A stretch of 64,000 nucleotides of DNA from an uncultured Actinomycetes bacterium. Lineage in GTDB: Bacteria; Actinomycetota; Actinomycetes; Actinomycetales; Bifidobacteriaceae. The stretch lies in NCBI GenBank assembly GCA_900314875.1, contig OMWX01000004.1, forward strand, positions 90,824 through 154,823. Direction: 5' to 3'. Positions 40,552 through 49,574 of this stretch are shown in pieces; the first letter of the stretch is position 1; every line of letters begins with the position of its first letter. The position numbers were made by a program, and so were the translations under genes. The notes below the pieces were generated by a model. It was not told the DNA's origin, did not search any database, and saw only the letters and a list, made by a program, of their open reading frames with translations.

Positions 40552-42324
40552 ATGAGTCCTGAAGCACTTGCACAATTGATTAATGAAACAGCGCGCTCGC
40601 TTGTTGAAGAGAACAAAGCCGGCGAGCTGACTGCCGATCTTATCCCTCAAGCCGACAAGATTGCCGTTATGCGTCCGAAAGACCGCTCTCACGGAGACTG
40701 GGCGGCTAATATCGCGATGCAGCTGGGCAAAAAAGCCGGAATGAATCCGCGCGAACTGGCCGGGCTTTTTGCGGAAAAACTTGAGACTGCCGACGGGATT
40801 AAGTCGGTTGAAGTCGCAGGTCCGGGATTTATCAACATTATTTTGGATTCGGCTTCGGCAGCAGCTGTGGTTGCGCGAGTTTTGGAAGAAGCAGACAAAT
40901 TCGGAACCAATGATCATTTGGCCGGCAAAACGCTTAATCTTGAGTTTGTTTCGGCAAATCCGACCGGTCCGGTTCATATCGGCGGAACCCGCTGGGCTGC
41001 AACCGGCGATTCGATGGCCCGCATTCTCGAAGCGAACGGCGCCGGTGTCGTGCGCGAATACTATTTCAATGACCACGGAACGCAGATTGACCGTTTTGCG
41101 AAGTCTCTTGTATCTGCCGCTCACGGCGAAGAAACGCCGGAAGACGGATATAAAGGCGAATATATTAACGAAATTGCCGCAAGGGTCGTCGAAGAAGCGA
41201 AAAACGAGGGAATTGACGTGCTTGCTCTTCCTCGCGTGAAGGATGAGAACGGCGACGAAGGCGACTCGCAGCAGCGCGAAGAATTCCGCCGTCGCGCAGT
41301 GCCCATGATGTTCGACGAAATAAAAAAGTCGATGAGAGATTTCCGCGTAAACTTCGACGTATGGTTTCACGAAAACAGCCTGTATGATAACGGCGACGTG
41401 GATCGCGCGATTAAAGAGCTCAAAGAGCGCGGGGATATTTACGAGAAGGACGGCGCAACCTGGTTCGAATCGTCGAAATACAATGACGACAAAGATCGCG
41501 TAATTATCAAATCTGACGGAAACGCGGCTTATATTGCGGCAGACATCGCATATTATCTGAACAAACGCAGAAGAAAAAATAATCCCTGCGACACGGCGAT
41601 TTACATGCTGGGTGCGGATCATCACGGATATATCGGTCGAATGATGTCCGTATGCGCGGCTTTCGGCGATGTGCCGGGCGAAAATATGCAGATTCTTATC
41701 GGTCAGCTTGTCAATGTTTTGAAGGACGGTCAGGCGGTTCGCATGAGCAAGCGAGCAGGAAACGTGGTTACGATTGACGATTTGACCGAAGCGGTCGGAA
41801 TCGATGCCGCACGTTACTCGCTTGTCCGCACAAGCTACACGCAGTCGGTCGACATTGATTTGGATTTGCTTGCTTCTCATACCAACGACAATCCTGTTTA
41901 TTACGTGCAGTATGCGCACGCGCGTTCCTGCAATGTCGATCGCAACGCTGCGGCCGCTTCAGTGACGGCTCAGGGCGCTGATTTGTCGCTGCTTGACACT
42001 GCTGCCGACGGAGAACTGCTGGCTGCTTTAGCGCAGTATCCTTCGGTTGTTTCCGCTGCTGCCGACTTGCGCGAGCCTCATCGCATTGCGCATTATCTTG
42101 AGGATTTGGCAGGCAAATATCATAAGTGGTATGCGGCGGAGCGAGTCGTTCCCATGGAGCTGACCGACGCGGAAAAGAGCCGCGAAAACAGCGAAGAAAT
42201 TGCGAAATTCAAGAATCCCGAACCGGCATGCGCATCAGCCAGACTTCAGCTCAACGATGCGGTTCGCATTGTTTTGGAAAACGGTCTGGGTCTTTTGGGC
42301 GTAACCGCGCCCGAAAAGATGTAG
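40552..42324 (+). CDS. argS: Arginyl-tRNA synthetase
   Basis: Class I synthetase for arginine. It has 590 residues with the ArgRS amino-terminal additional domain. The HIGH motif is HIGGTRWAATGD following SANPTGP, and a KMSKS-like motif reads VRMSKRAGN. The DALR anticodon-binding domain at the end includes VYYVQYAHARSCNV. It precedes lysA, an arrangement common in actinobacteria. Confidence 0.98.
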   Translation: MSPEALAQLINETARSLVEENKAGELTADLIPQADKIAVMRPKDRSHGDWAANIAMQLGKKAGMNPRELAGLFAEKLETADGIKSVEVAGPGFINIILDSASAAAVVARVLEEADKFGTNDHLAGKTLNLEFVSANPTGPVHIGGTRWAATGDSMARILEANGAGVVREYYFNDHGTQIDRFAKSLVSAAHGEETPEDGYKGEYINEIAARVVEEAKNEGIDVLALPRVKDENGDEGDSQQREEFRRRAVPMMFDEIKKSMRDFRVNFDVWFHENSLYDNGDVDRAIKELKERGDIYEKDGATWFESSKYNDDKDRVIIKSDGNAAYIAADIAYYLNKRRRKNNPCDTAIYMLGADHHGYIGRMMSVCAAFGDVPGENMQILIGQLVNVLKDGQAVRMSKRAGNVVTIDDLTEAVGIDAARYSLVRTSYTQSVDIDLDLLASHTNDNPVYYVQYAHARSCNVDRNAAAASVTAQGADLSLLDTAADGELLAALAQYPSVVSAAADLREPHRIAHYLEDLAGKYHKWYAAERVVPMELTDAEKSRENSEEIAKFKNPEPACASARLQLNDAVRIVLENGLGLLGVTAPEKM

Positions 42325-42381
42325 TCGGCAAAAAACGGAACATATCGAAGTCACTGCAAAAGCATATTGAAAGGACAAAGA

Positions 42382-43896
42382 ATGGCAGCGACAGCGTCAG
42401 TATCATCGGCAGCTGCAGCCGGCAGCCTCTGGCCGCGCTCTGCGGCTCGCTCAGACGAGGGACAATTGGAATTTCACGGAATTTCGGCAGCTGAACTGTT
42501 GGAAAAATACGGCTCTCCGCTGTATGTTCTCGATACTGACGAGGTTCGCATGCGCGCTCGGAACTTTGTCTCCGACGCTCAAAGCGCGTTCAGAAACATT
42601 ACGACAAAAGCAAGTTTTGCGGCAAAAGCTTTTATTTCCAAGGAAATTGTGCGAATTGTCTCTGAGGAAGGCATGTATGTCGACACATGTTCTGCAGGGG
42701 AAATGCGAATCGCGCTTGCCGCAGGAGTTCCCGGCCGCCGCCTGATTTTGCACGGAAACAACAAATCCGACGAGGAAATCCGTCTTGCGGTTGAGAATGA
42801 TTTTGCGAAAATCGTTTTGGATTCGCCTGACGAACCGCGCAGAGTCGCTAGAATCGCCCGGGAAACAGGCAAGCGCGCCCGCGTTATGCTGCGCGTTACG
42901 GTCGGAGTTCATGCCGGCGGTCACGAATACATTTCCACGTCTCACGAAGACCAGAAATTCGGCGTTGCTCTGCTTGCAGCCGGGGAAGATTCCTCGGCTC
43001 TCGAAAAAAGCGAAACGGCTGTCAAGGCGATTGCAAAAGGTCCGGCTCTTTCGGTTTTGAAGGATATTTTAAGCCTTCAGGACGATCTTGAGCTTGTCGG
43101 GATTCATTCGCATATCGGTTCGCAGATTCATGATGCGTCCGCTTTTAACGAGGCGGCCCGCCGCATTCTGCTTTTGCGCGAAACTTTGTATTTTACGGAC
43201 GGATTTACCGCTCCGGAAATTGATTTGGGCGGAGGATACTCGGTTGCGTATCTTGATTCCGACGAATCGATGAATATAAAAAGCACGTTTGAGGATATTG
43301 CCGGAACATTCGCTAAGTTTTCGCGAGAAGGATTGCCGTCGCCTGCCGTCAGTTTTGAGCCGGGACGTTCGATTATCGCTCCGGCGGGGGTAACTCTTTA
43401 CAAGGTCGGAACGGTTAAGCCGGTTGCCTTGTCGGACGGGACGACGCGCGTTTACGTTTCGGTCGACGGGGGAATGAGCGACAATATCCGTCCCGCGCTG
43501 TATGACGCCGACTATACCGCCGTGCTTGCAAACAGAGCCAATGCAGCTGAATCTGATGTAATCGAATCCAATGTCCGCAGAGACGATTCCGACGAAAATG
43601 CGCAGGCTTCTGCTGAAAAATCTGCTGAAAAATCTGCTGAAACATGCCTTGCCCGCGTTGTGGGAATGCATTGCGAATCAGGCGACATTATCGTGAAAAA
43701 TGTTTATCTGCCCGCCGACATTAAACGCGGAGACATTCTTGCGGTTCCCGCGACCGGCGCGTACGGCAGAACCATGGCCAGCAATTACAATCAGGTTCCC
43801 CGTCCTGCTGTTGCCGCCGTTTCGTCGGAGGGTTCGCATTTGATGATTCGCCGCGAAACCGTTGAAGATCTGCTCTCTCTCGACGTGTCACAATAA
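42382..43896 (+). CDS. lysA: Diaminopimelate decarboxylase
   Basis: PLP enzyme (alanine racemase fold) that makes lysine from meso-diaminopimelate. The PLP lysine lies in TKASFAAKAF. SAGEMRIALAAG, HGNNKSDEEI, GIHSHIGSQI, IDLGGGYSV, EPGRSIIAPAG and the late MHCESGDI and ATGAYGRTM motifs are present. The 504 residues exceed the usual length because of an insertion near residues 385-420. That insertion includes AEKSAEKSAE, encoded by 12-bp tandem repeats around 43610-43640. AAAGGA precedes ATG 42382. Confidence 0.96.
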   Translation: MAATASVSSAAAAGSLWPRSAARSDEGQLEFHGISAAELLEKYGSPLYVLDTDEVRMRARNFVSDAQSAFRNITTKASFAAKAFISKEIVRIVSEEGMYVDTCSAGEMRIALAAGVPGRRLILHGNNKSDEEIRLAVENDFAKIVLDSPDEPRRVARIARETGKRARVMLRVTVGVHAGGHEYISTSHEDQKFGVALLAAGEDSSALEKSETAVKAIAKGPALSVLKDILSLQDDLELVGIHSHIGSQIHDASAFNEAARRILLLRETLYFTDGFTAPEIDLGGGYSVAYLDSDESMNIKSTFEDIAGTFAKFSREGLPSPAVSFEPGRSIIAPAGVTLYKVGTVKPVALSDGTTRVYVSVDGGMSDNIRPALYDADYTAVLANRANAAESDVIESNVRRDDSDENAQASAEKSAEKSAETCLARVVGMHCESGDIIVKNVYLPADIKRGDILAVPATGAYGRTMASNYNQVPRPAVAAVSSEGSHLMIRRETVEDLLSLDVSQ

Positions 43897-43983
43897 TGGC
43901 ATGTCTGTCTTTCGCGCAATAATTGCAAAGAATGAAAATAACAGGATCAACAAAATCAAAAACGATTTAACAGGAGATATCTC

Positions 43984-45090
43984 GTGCGACTTTCATTTTG
44001 TCAAAGGATTCGTCCGACTTTGCTGCGCCGTTCGCTGAAAACCTCGCTGAAAACTGCCGCAGCCGCATTCGCAGCATGTTTTTTATGCGTTTCGGCTGTC
44101 GGATGCTCTTCGCAGAACAGCTCAAATTCCGAATCAAATCTTAAAAAAGTGACGTTCATGCTTTGGTGGATTCCTGATGCTGATCATTCCGGCATTTATG
44201 TCGCAAAGGAAAAAGGCTGGTTTAAGGAAGCCGGTCTTGATGTCGATATCATTGCAGTGTCTCAGGCGGGTTCCGAGCATGCAGTTGCTGAAGGAACTGC
44301 TGATTTTTCGCTGTCCACGACCGCTAATGTAGTAAATTATGATGCGACTATGGACGCAGGGCTGGTTGAAGTAATGCAGTTTAACTACAATCCCAGTGCA
44401 GTATGGTGTTCTAAGAAAAGCAATACTGCAATCTCCTCTCCCAAGGATTTTTCCGGCAAAACTTTCGCTACTTTCGGTACAAGCGAGGATATCGCTGTCG
44501 TTAAACGCATGATTGAATTTGACGGCGGGAAACCTGAATTTGATTCCGTCACTGTCGGCACATCGACTTTTGAAACCGTTGCTTCAGGTCAGGCTGATTT
44601 TGGCGCATTCTACAGAACTTGGGAAGGCGTTCAGGCGGACATTGAAGGACCGGAAATGAACTGTTTTGTCCCCGCAGACTACGGAGTTCCCGGTAATCCC
44701 GATCCCATCGGTCTTATCACGAATCAAAAAATGATTAACGAAGAACCCGATACTGTCCGAGCATTTACCAAGGCTGCGTTGAAAGGTTATGAGTACGCGC
44801 GCGAGCATCCGGGCGAAATCGCGCAGATTCTTGCCGACGGAGCTCCCGGTGCAGACGTGAATAAAGAGCTTGTAACCAAAGCTATGGAAATGATTGTCAA
44901 TGAGGGCTATTGGGAAGATAAGGAAAAGTTTGAGTCAGGCGAACTTAAATTCGGTCAGAACGAATATGTCGAAACTCAGAAATATATTGACTTCCTCAAG
45001 CAATCGAAGGCATACGCAAGTCCTTCGGGCAAGATTGTTGAGGATATTCCCGATGTGAAGGATGTTGCTCCCAACGATTATTTGCAGTGA
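43984..45090 (+). CDS. NMT1/THI5-like solute-binding lipoprotein
   Basis: Extracellular binding protein of 368 residues with a lipobox (SAVGCSSQ). The NMT1/ThiY pattern is clear: FMLWWIPDADHSGIYVAKEKGWFKEAGLDVDII, then GTADFSLSTTANVV, and GFGTSE-like and VPGNPDPIGLITN segments. Relatives bind thiamine precursors, riboflavin or similar small heterocycles. GTG 43984 has CAGGAG upstream. No permease or ATPase of the matching type adjoins it, so its transporter must be elsewhere. The ligand is not assigned. Confidence 0.85.
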   Translation: MRLSFCQRIRPTLLRRSLKTSLKTAAAAFAACFLCVSAVGCSSQNSSNSESNLKKVTFMLWWIPDADHSGIYVAKEKGWFKEAGLDVDIIAVSQAGSEHAVAEGTADFSLSTTANVVNYDATMDAGLVEVMQFNYNPSAVWCSKKSNTAISSPKDFSGKTFATFGTSEDIAVVKRMIEFDGGKPEFDSVTVGTSTFETVASGQADFGAFYRTWEGVQADIEGPEMNCFVPADYGVPGNPDPIGLITNQKMINEEPDTVRAFTKAALKGYEYAREHPGEIAQILADGAPGADVNKELVTKAMEMIVNEGYWEDKEKFESGELKFGQNEYVETQKYIDFLKQSKAYASPSGKIVEDIPDVKDVAPNDYLQ

Positions 45091-45112
45091 TTTTGCATCA
45101 GTTTCTTTAAAA

Positions 45113-45183
45113 ATTTGTCCGCGAGGAAAGACTTTTCGACATTTGCATCTCTATGGCTTTTGTCAAACCGCGCGGACATTTTT
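45113..45183. terminator. Long-loop hairpin between convergent genes
   Basis: TGTCCGCG at 45116-45123 pairs with CGCGGACA at 45171-45178, flanked by AAATT before and TTTTT after, with a 47-nt loop. It probably serves as a two-way terminator for the binding-protein and ABC genes. Confidence 0.5.
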
Positions 45184-45209
45184 ATGCTTTTGTATCCGGT
45201 TTTCTGCGA

Positions 45210-45914
45210 TCAGTCAGATGTTTTAATCTGACTTTGCTGCGCTGTTTTGCTGTCTTTTATAAGAGTCATATCATCTGTAGCGGCTGCAACTTCTTTCGAA
45301 TGCGTTACGATTATCACGCATTTTCCCTTTTCGTGAGCAAGCGAGCATAGAACATTCATAATGCTTTTCTGCGTATCCGGGTCGAGCGCTCCCGTAGGTT
45401 CGTCCGCCAGGATGACTCTGGGCGAATAAGCCAGAGTCCTGGCAATCGCGACCCTCTGCTGCTTTCCGCCCGAAAGACTTAACGGCAGGCGATCCGCATA
45501 AGAATTGTTAAGCCCTGCCATTTTCAGCGAATTTACTGCCAAATCGCGTTTTTCCTGTTTGGAAGCTTTGATCCCGGCGACTTCCATTGACAAGATAATG
45601 TTTTCCAGCACAGTCCTGTCATAAAGCAGATTAAACGATTGGAACACGACTCCCGCATTGTGACTGCGGTAATCGTAAGGGTCAATCGAATTCAAGTCGT
45701 TGCCGTCGTAAAGCACTTTTCCTTCGGTCGGCTTTGTTAAAGCGGCCAGCAGAGCCAGAATTGTCGTCTTCCCGGAACCTGAAGGTCCCATAATCACACT
45801 GACTTTTCCTTCGTAAAAATCATGTGAAATTGATTTGAGAACATCTTTCTGAGTGCCCTTGTATCTGTATGAAACATCCTGCAGGCTGAGGACGGGTTCA
45901 GTCGAATCTGTCAT
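45210..45914 (-). CDS. ABC transporter ATPase, MacB/LolD-like
   Basis: ATPase partner of an FtsX-type permease, 234 residues. Walker A is GPSGSGKTT and the Q loop VVFQSFNLL. The signature is LSGGKQQRVAIAR, in which Lys replaces the usual Gln. Walker B is VILADEPTGALD and the H-loop VTHSKEVA. AAGGAAAAG precedes the ATG. The permease gene ends 160 bp upstream in the same direction. Such pairs export peptides or lipids or take part in envelope stress responses; the substrate is unknown, and the permease is damaged. Confidence 0.9.
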   Translation of the reverse strand: MTDSTEPVLSLQDVSYRYKGTQKDVLKSISHDFYEGKVSVIMGPSGSGKTTILALLAALTKPTEGKVLYDGNDLNSIDPYDYRSHNAGVVFQSFNLLYDRTVLENIILSMEVAGIKASKQEKRDLAVNSLKMAGLNNSYADRLPLSLSGGKQQRVAIARTLAYSPRVILADEPTGALDPDTQKSIMNVLCSLAHEKGKCVIIVTHSKEVAAATDDMTLIKDSKTAQQSQIKTSD

Positions 45915-45936
45915 TTCTTTTCCTTAAATAAAAACT

Positions 45937-45966
45937 CGGTTTTCTGCGGTTTTCTGCGGTTTCTGC
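45937..45966 (-). repeat. 10-bp tandem repeat upstream of the ABC ATPase
   Basis: CGGTTTTCTG is repeated at 45937-45946 and 45947-45956, followed by a copy one T shorter. It lies between the permease stop and the ATPase start. Confidence 0.8.
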
Positions 45967-46074
45967 AATTCTCTGTACGTTTTTACGCGCTTTTTTGCAG
46001 TTTCGATTTTATATTTCTAAAATTCGTTCAGAATTTCTGCGATCTGCAATTTGTCGCGATTTGAAGCGCAATCT

Positions 46075-47742
46075 TTACGATCTGCCCGCAAGAATCTGCA
46101 AAGGCTCGTATCTGATAACGGTTATAAGACCAGCCAGCGAAGCCAGAATTGCCAATCCAAGCGCGATAAGCACGACATAAAGAATCTGCATTGCATTAAT
46201 CGAAACTTTCACATCGCTGTTTGCGAAAGACAGATTCAGGTCGCTTGAGCCGTTCGAACCGGGGGTCTGCGGAGCGAAATTGCCTGAATTGTCAGAACTG
46301 TCCGGAGCTGACTGTCTCGACTGACTTCCCGGCGCACCCGAACCTGCCGCGCGACCGAATTTTTCGTCAGTTTTCTGTGATTGTGCGCTCGCGGCCGAAA
46401 CCTGCGATTTGAGCATGGATGTCGTTACCGGCTGAGCGGCGACAAAACCTGCCCCGATTCCCAAAACCATTCCGAGTGCCGTAATGATTATCGTGCTTAA
46501 AAGATGCTGTGCGCATACTTTCGATTTTTTCACGCCGATTGCGGTAAGGACGCCGTACTCATAATCTCTGTTTCTTGCGGCCGCAATCGATACAGCCGCA
46601 AGAATCAGCGCTCCGATTGCCAGGATTACCATAACGGCGGTAACTGCAATGGATTTCATGGATTTTAGGGGAGTAATAGAGTTTTTCCAAGCGTCAGCGT
46701 CGGGAGATTCGACTTTGTATGTGTCAGAAAGACCCTTGTCCTTGCACTCCTGCGCAAAAGCTTTGTAATCCTCGACATTGTTCAAAACATAGGTGCAGCT
46801 GATCTGCGCCGCGTTGTCGCTTCCCGAAGTTGAAGCTGCGTCCAATCCCATATCTTTCAGAGTGGCCGTGCTGACCCACAAAGCGTTGTCGCTGTCGTTC
46901 ATCGGATTGCTGCCGGGGCGGTCGAAACCTTGCGAGGAAGAAAATTTCTCGTAAAATCCCGCAATTTTCATCTCCCAGGTTTTGCTTGAATCGCTTGTAT
47001 CGGTGACTGTTATTGTATCGCCGGTCGAAAGCCCGTTCAGCGTAGCAAGGCTTTCGGATATCATAACCTCCATTTGCGAATCTGCCGTTATGGCCGAACC
47101 GCTTTTTATGCTGAATGTTTCGCTGTCCAATGCGGTATCGTTTGAAAAAGCCGTTATTGTAAAGTCGCTTGACGACATTGCGCTGCCGCCGGAATCGTCG
47201 CGATCTGCCATTCCGCCCGGCATTCCGCCGCTCATTCCGCCGGAGCCTGACTCGCTGTTTTGGCTGTTTCCTTCAGATGACGAGCCTGAGTCTGAGGAAG
47301 AGCCTGAGCCTGAGGAAGATGATGTCGATACCGGCTCGAAATTGTCGCTTCCGTCTACTGAAGACGATTCTGTGTAATACGTTTCTTTTACATACTGCGA
47401 TTGAGCGTACTTGTTGTAGTCGTCCAATGAAAGCAAAGATTCGGACAGGGCTTTTCTCATCGCGTCGCGATCCGGTTTTTCGGGCGGCGAGCCTGCAGAG
47501 CCAGATGTGCCTGAGGAACTGTCATTGGTCCGGGTTTTGCTCATCGCTGCTTCGCGATCGAAACTGATTTGCGCGGTCACATTGTTGGATTCAATGCCTT
47601 CCGCGACAGTTTTGTTGACTGTGCTTACGATGGCAAGTCCTGTTGTTGCGGCCGCAATGACGATTACTGTTATTATTGCCGTTAAAAGCGATTTCTACTT
47701 TCCGCGCACGGCATCCTGTATTGCGTTTTTAATTATTGTCAT
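46075..47742 (-). pseudogene. MacB/FtsX-type permease with in-frame amber at codon 16
   Basis: The full frame begins at ATG 47742 with an AAGGAG site and reads MTIIKNAIQDAVRGK, then TAG (47695-47697), then KSLLTAIITVIVIAAATTG, which is the first membrane helix of the MacB fold. After a large Ser/Gly/Asp-rich extracytoplasmic domain come three terminal helices (AVTAVMVILAIGALIL, LLSTIIITALGMVLG, ILYVVLIALGLAILAS) with the FtsX sequence NRDYEYGVLTAIGVKKSKV. Without readthrough the first helix is lost, because no usable start occurs between the stop and the end of that helix. TGG to TAG is the simplest cause. Sequencing error or suppression are alternatives. It is adjacent to its ATPase. Confidence 0.85.
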
Positions 47743-47983
47743 GATTTCTCCTTGACGGCCGCGGCTTGTTCTTCAATACTTTCCGAGACCTGTTTTTGAT
47801 TGTACGAAAAATCAGCATGGTTTTACCGTAAAAAAATCTGAAAAAATTATGAATGTTTGTCGATATTTTGCTGAATGCGGTTTGGGAACGCAGACCGGGC
47901 AAAACCGGTTCAATTTTGCCTCTTTAACCCGCAGACAGCTAAGATTTTGCCGGTCTGATTATTGAATTTCATTCTTTCCTGTC

Positions 47984-48325
47984 TCAAATGCGTTCAACCG
48001 TCACGCTGCCGGCTTTTATTCTGATTTCCGAATAATCGTCTGTCATATCATTCAGCAATGCAAACAAAACAGCGTCTTCTTCAATGCGAGTTTCCAGTAT
48101 GCTTACAGCCTGCCAATCTGCATAGGAAGGCATGATGCATTGGCTGACATTCGAAAACGTTACCTTCAAAACTCCCGTTTCAGGCTCGCCTTCGACGTAA
48201 TCTTTCTGCATCCAAAAAGCAAAATCAATCAGCATCACAACGGTTTTTGCGGCAGAATCCGCTTCTACTTTATCAATCAAACTGTCATGCATAATGTAAT
48301 TTTCCACAAAAGTTTCTGCGTTCAT
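47984..48325 (-). CDS. Small immunity-like protein (left arm)
   Basis: A 113-residue acidic protein with no signal or membrane segment, beginning MNAETFVENYIMHDSLIDKV. The pattern (alpha/beta, a short hydrophobic core WMQKDYVEG, an LKVTFSNVSQ strand) resembles immunity proteins paired with polymorphic toxin domains. It starts two bases after the stop of the toxin fragment upstream, which supports the pairing. It has probably been retained although its toxin is broken. No precise family is claimed. The gap 47743-47983 after it holds nothing recognised. Confidence 0.65.
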   Translation of the reverse strand: MNAETFVENYIMHDSLIDKVEADSAAKTVVMLIDFAFWMQKDYVEGEPETGVLKVTFSNVSQCIMPSYADWQAVSILETRIEEDAVLFALLNDMTDDYSEIRIKAGSVTVERI

Positions 48326-48327
48326 AA

Positions 48328-48659
48328 TTATCTGTCCTTCTCAGGTAAAATATGCGAAGCTTTACTGTTCTTCTTTACAGGATTGCCATTTTTATCTAAA
48401 TACATGTCTCGCGGACCTGTAGCGTTGGGATTGAGTGTATGAAAATGATCCTTTCCCGCAAAACCAGATGCGCCGGGCGCAGGCTCATCATATCGAATTC
48501 TCAATCCTGTGTCAGGGTCTCTATACGTGTGATGACCGGACATGGCTGCGCATTAGAATGAGATATTTCTTCCCATCCCGCTTTGACGAGACCTTGTCCA
48601 TTTTTCGGCAGATTTGAAATAACAGCAATGATATGTCCTTTAGTACCTGTATATCTATA
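48328..48659 (-). pseudogene. Polymorphic-toxin C-terminal domain, frameshifted (left arm)
   Basis: Two overlapping minus-strand frames read as one toxin tail. The first (48659 to about 48546) runs from YRYTGTKGH to GWEEISHSNA. The second, open from ATG 48543, continues GHHTYRDPDTGLRIRYDE, GKDHFHTLNPNATG and YLDKNGNPVKKNS, ending with SHILPEKDR. The His-rich motifs and the final SHI are typical of carboxy-terminal effector domains. The frames differ by one or two bases near 48543-48550, so the domain is broken. There is no carrier protein; DUF4417 ends 9 bp upstream in the same direction. Confidence 0.65.
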
Positions 48660-48669
48660 GCCTTATGGT

Positions 48670-49332
48670 TTACTCATCGTTTTTCATCTCCTCATAAATT
48701 TTTGCGGTTTTGCTCTTAAAGGAGACGATATTTATTCCTTGTTTTCGCAATTTTTCAAAGCATTTATAATTAGCAGAGCCATATACAACAACGAATCGAG
48801 GTTTTAAAACTTCGACCATTCTAAACAGACCACTTTCGAATCGTTTACGATCAATCAATTTATGTGGATTTCCGCCGACAGTCCCTATGGCAACGATGCT
48901 ATTTTGGGGAATACCTTCAAAACAGTAACACCATGTTTCTGATGCCCTCCATCGAACGTTATTGATAATTTTTACACCATTTATTCCAAGCCAATGTCCC
49001 AGAAGTCTCATTTTGTATGTTGCATATAATTTAACAGGAATCGGAAAATCTTGATAGGTTGAAAAATCTGGAGTGACAGCACCTGCAAAATGACGAAGTA
49101 TTTTTAACGTATTTTTATAATCATTCCAAACGCCTTTCGCGCCGTCAAATTTGTAATCATCGATATAAAAACATACAAAAGCGTCAATCTTGAAATCAAA
49201 ATCATTTTTTGCAATATGTCTTCTGTAAATTACTTTCGCCTCTTCACATGTAATAATATCCGTCGGAACATCTGTTGCAGTTGTCTTGCAAAATGGGATA
49301 TCATACGTGCAAAATTTAGCACCTTTAGCCAT
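48670..49332 (-). CDS. DUF4417 protein (left arm)
   Basis: DUF4417 family, of unknown function, common in phages and mobile DNA. Family landmarks are FVCFYIDDYKFDG, VTPDFSTYQDFP, RLLGHWLGINGVKIINNVRW, CFEGIPQNSIVAIGTVGG and RFVVVYGS. The frame stays open upstream of ATG 49332 to 49407, reading KEPRKGCKDIWNAN, which fits the family's amino terminus. No ATG, GTG or TTG occurs in that stretch; an ATT at 49401 follows AAGGAG closely. The original start may have been lost or ATT may be used. It heads the left arm: DUF4417, toxin, immunity. Confidence 0.8.
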   Translation of the reverse strand: MAKGAKFCTYDIPFCKTTATDVPTDIITCEEAKVIYRRHIAKNDFDFKIDAFVCFYIDDYKFDGAKGVWNDYKNTLKILRHFAGAVTPDFSTYQDFPIPVKLYATYKMRLLGHWLGINGVKIINNVRWRASETWCYCFEGIPQNSIVAIGTVGGNPHKLIDRKRFESGLFRMVEVLKPRFVVVYGSANYKCFEKLRKQGINIVSFKSKTAKIYEEMKNDE

Positions 49333-49469
49333 GTTGGCGTTCCAAATATCTTTACAGCCTTTGCGAGGTTCTTTTGCGCAAGTTCTGGATTTTAATTTAA
49401 TTTCTCCTTATGAAACTTTCTGTCTTTGTTTGCTAGGAAAGCTTTTGTATAAAGCAGAGTCTCGTCTTT

Positions 49470-49574
49470 TCTCTCCTTTTTCGGAGATATTTCTAATTTA
49501 TGAAAATGCGAAAACCCAAAATAAAAGACCACCCGCAAAAACAGATGGTCTTAAAATCCGACATGCAAAATTAT
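49470..49574. repeat. 105-bp inverted repeat, left copy
   Basis: It matches 52791-52895 in reverse complement over 105 bases with one difference (49515). It contains a terminator-like hairpin (AAGACCACC at 49526-49534 opposite GGTCTT near 49547-49552, with A/T-rich flanks) and a small TCTCC/GGAGA hairpin near 49471-49486. Its inner end covers the kinase stop codon; its outer end lies about 65 bp from the open frame of DUF4417. Confidence 0.95.

Noticed and set aside
40300..41919. 539-residue minus-strand open frame
   Set aside because: Antisense to argS and the Nudix region; no protein family character and no start signal.
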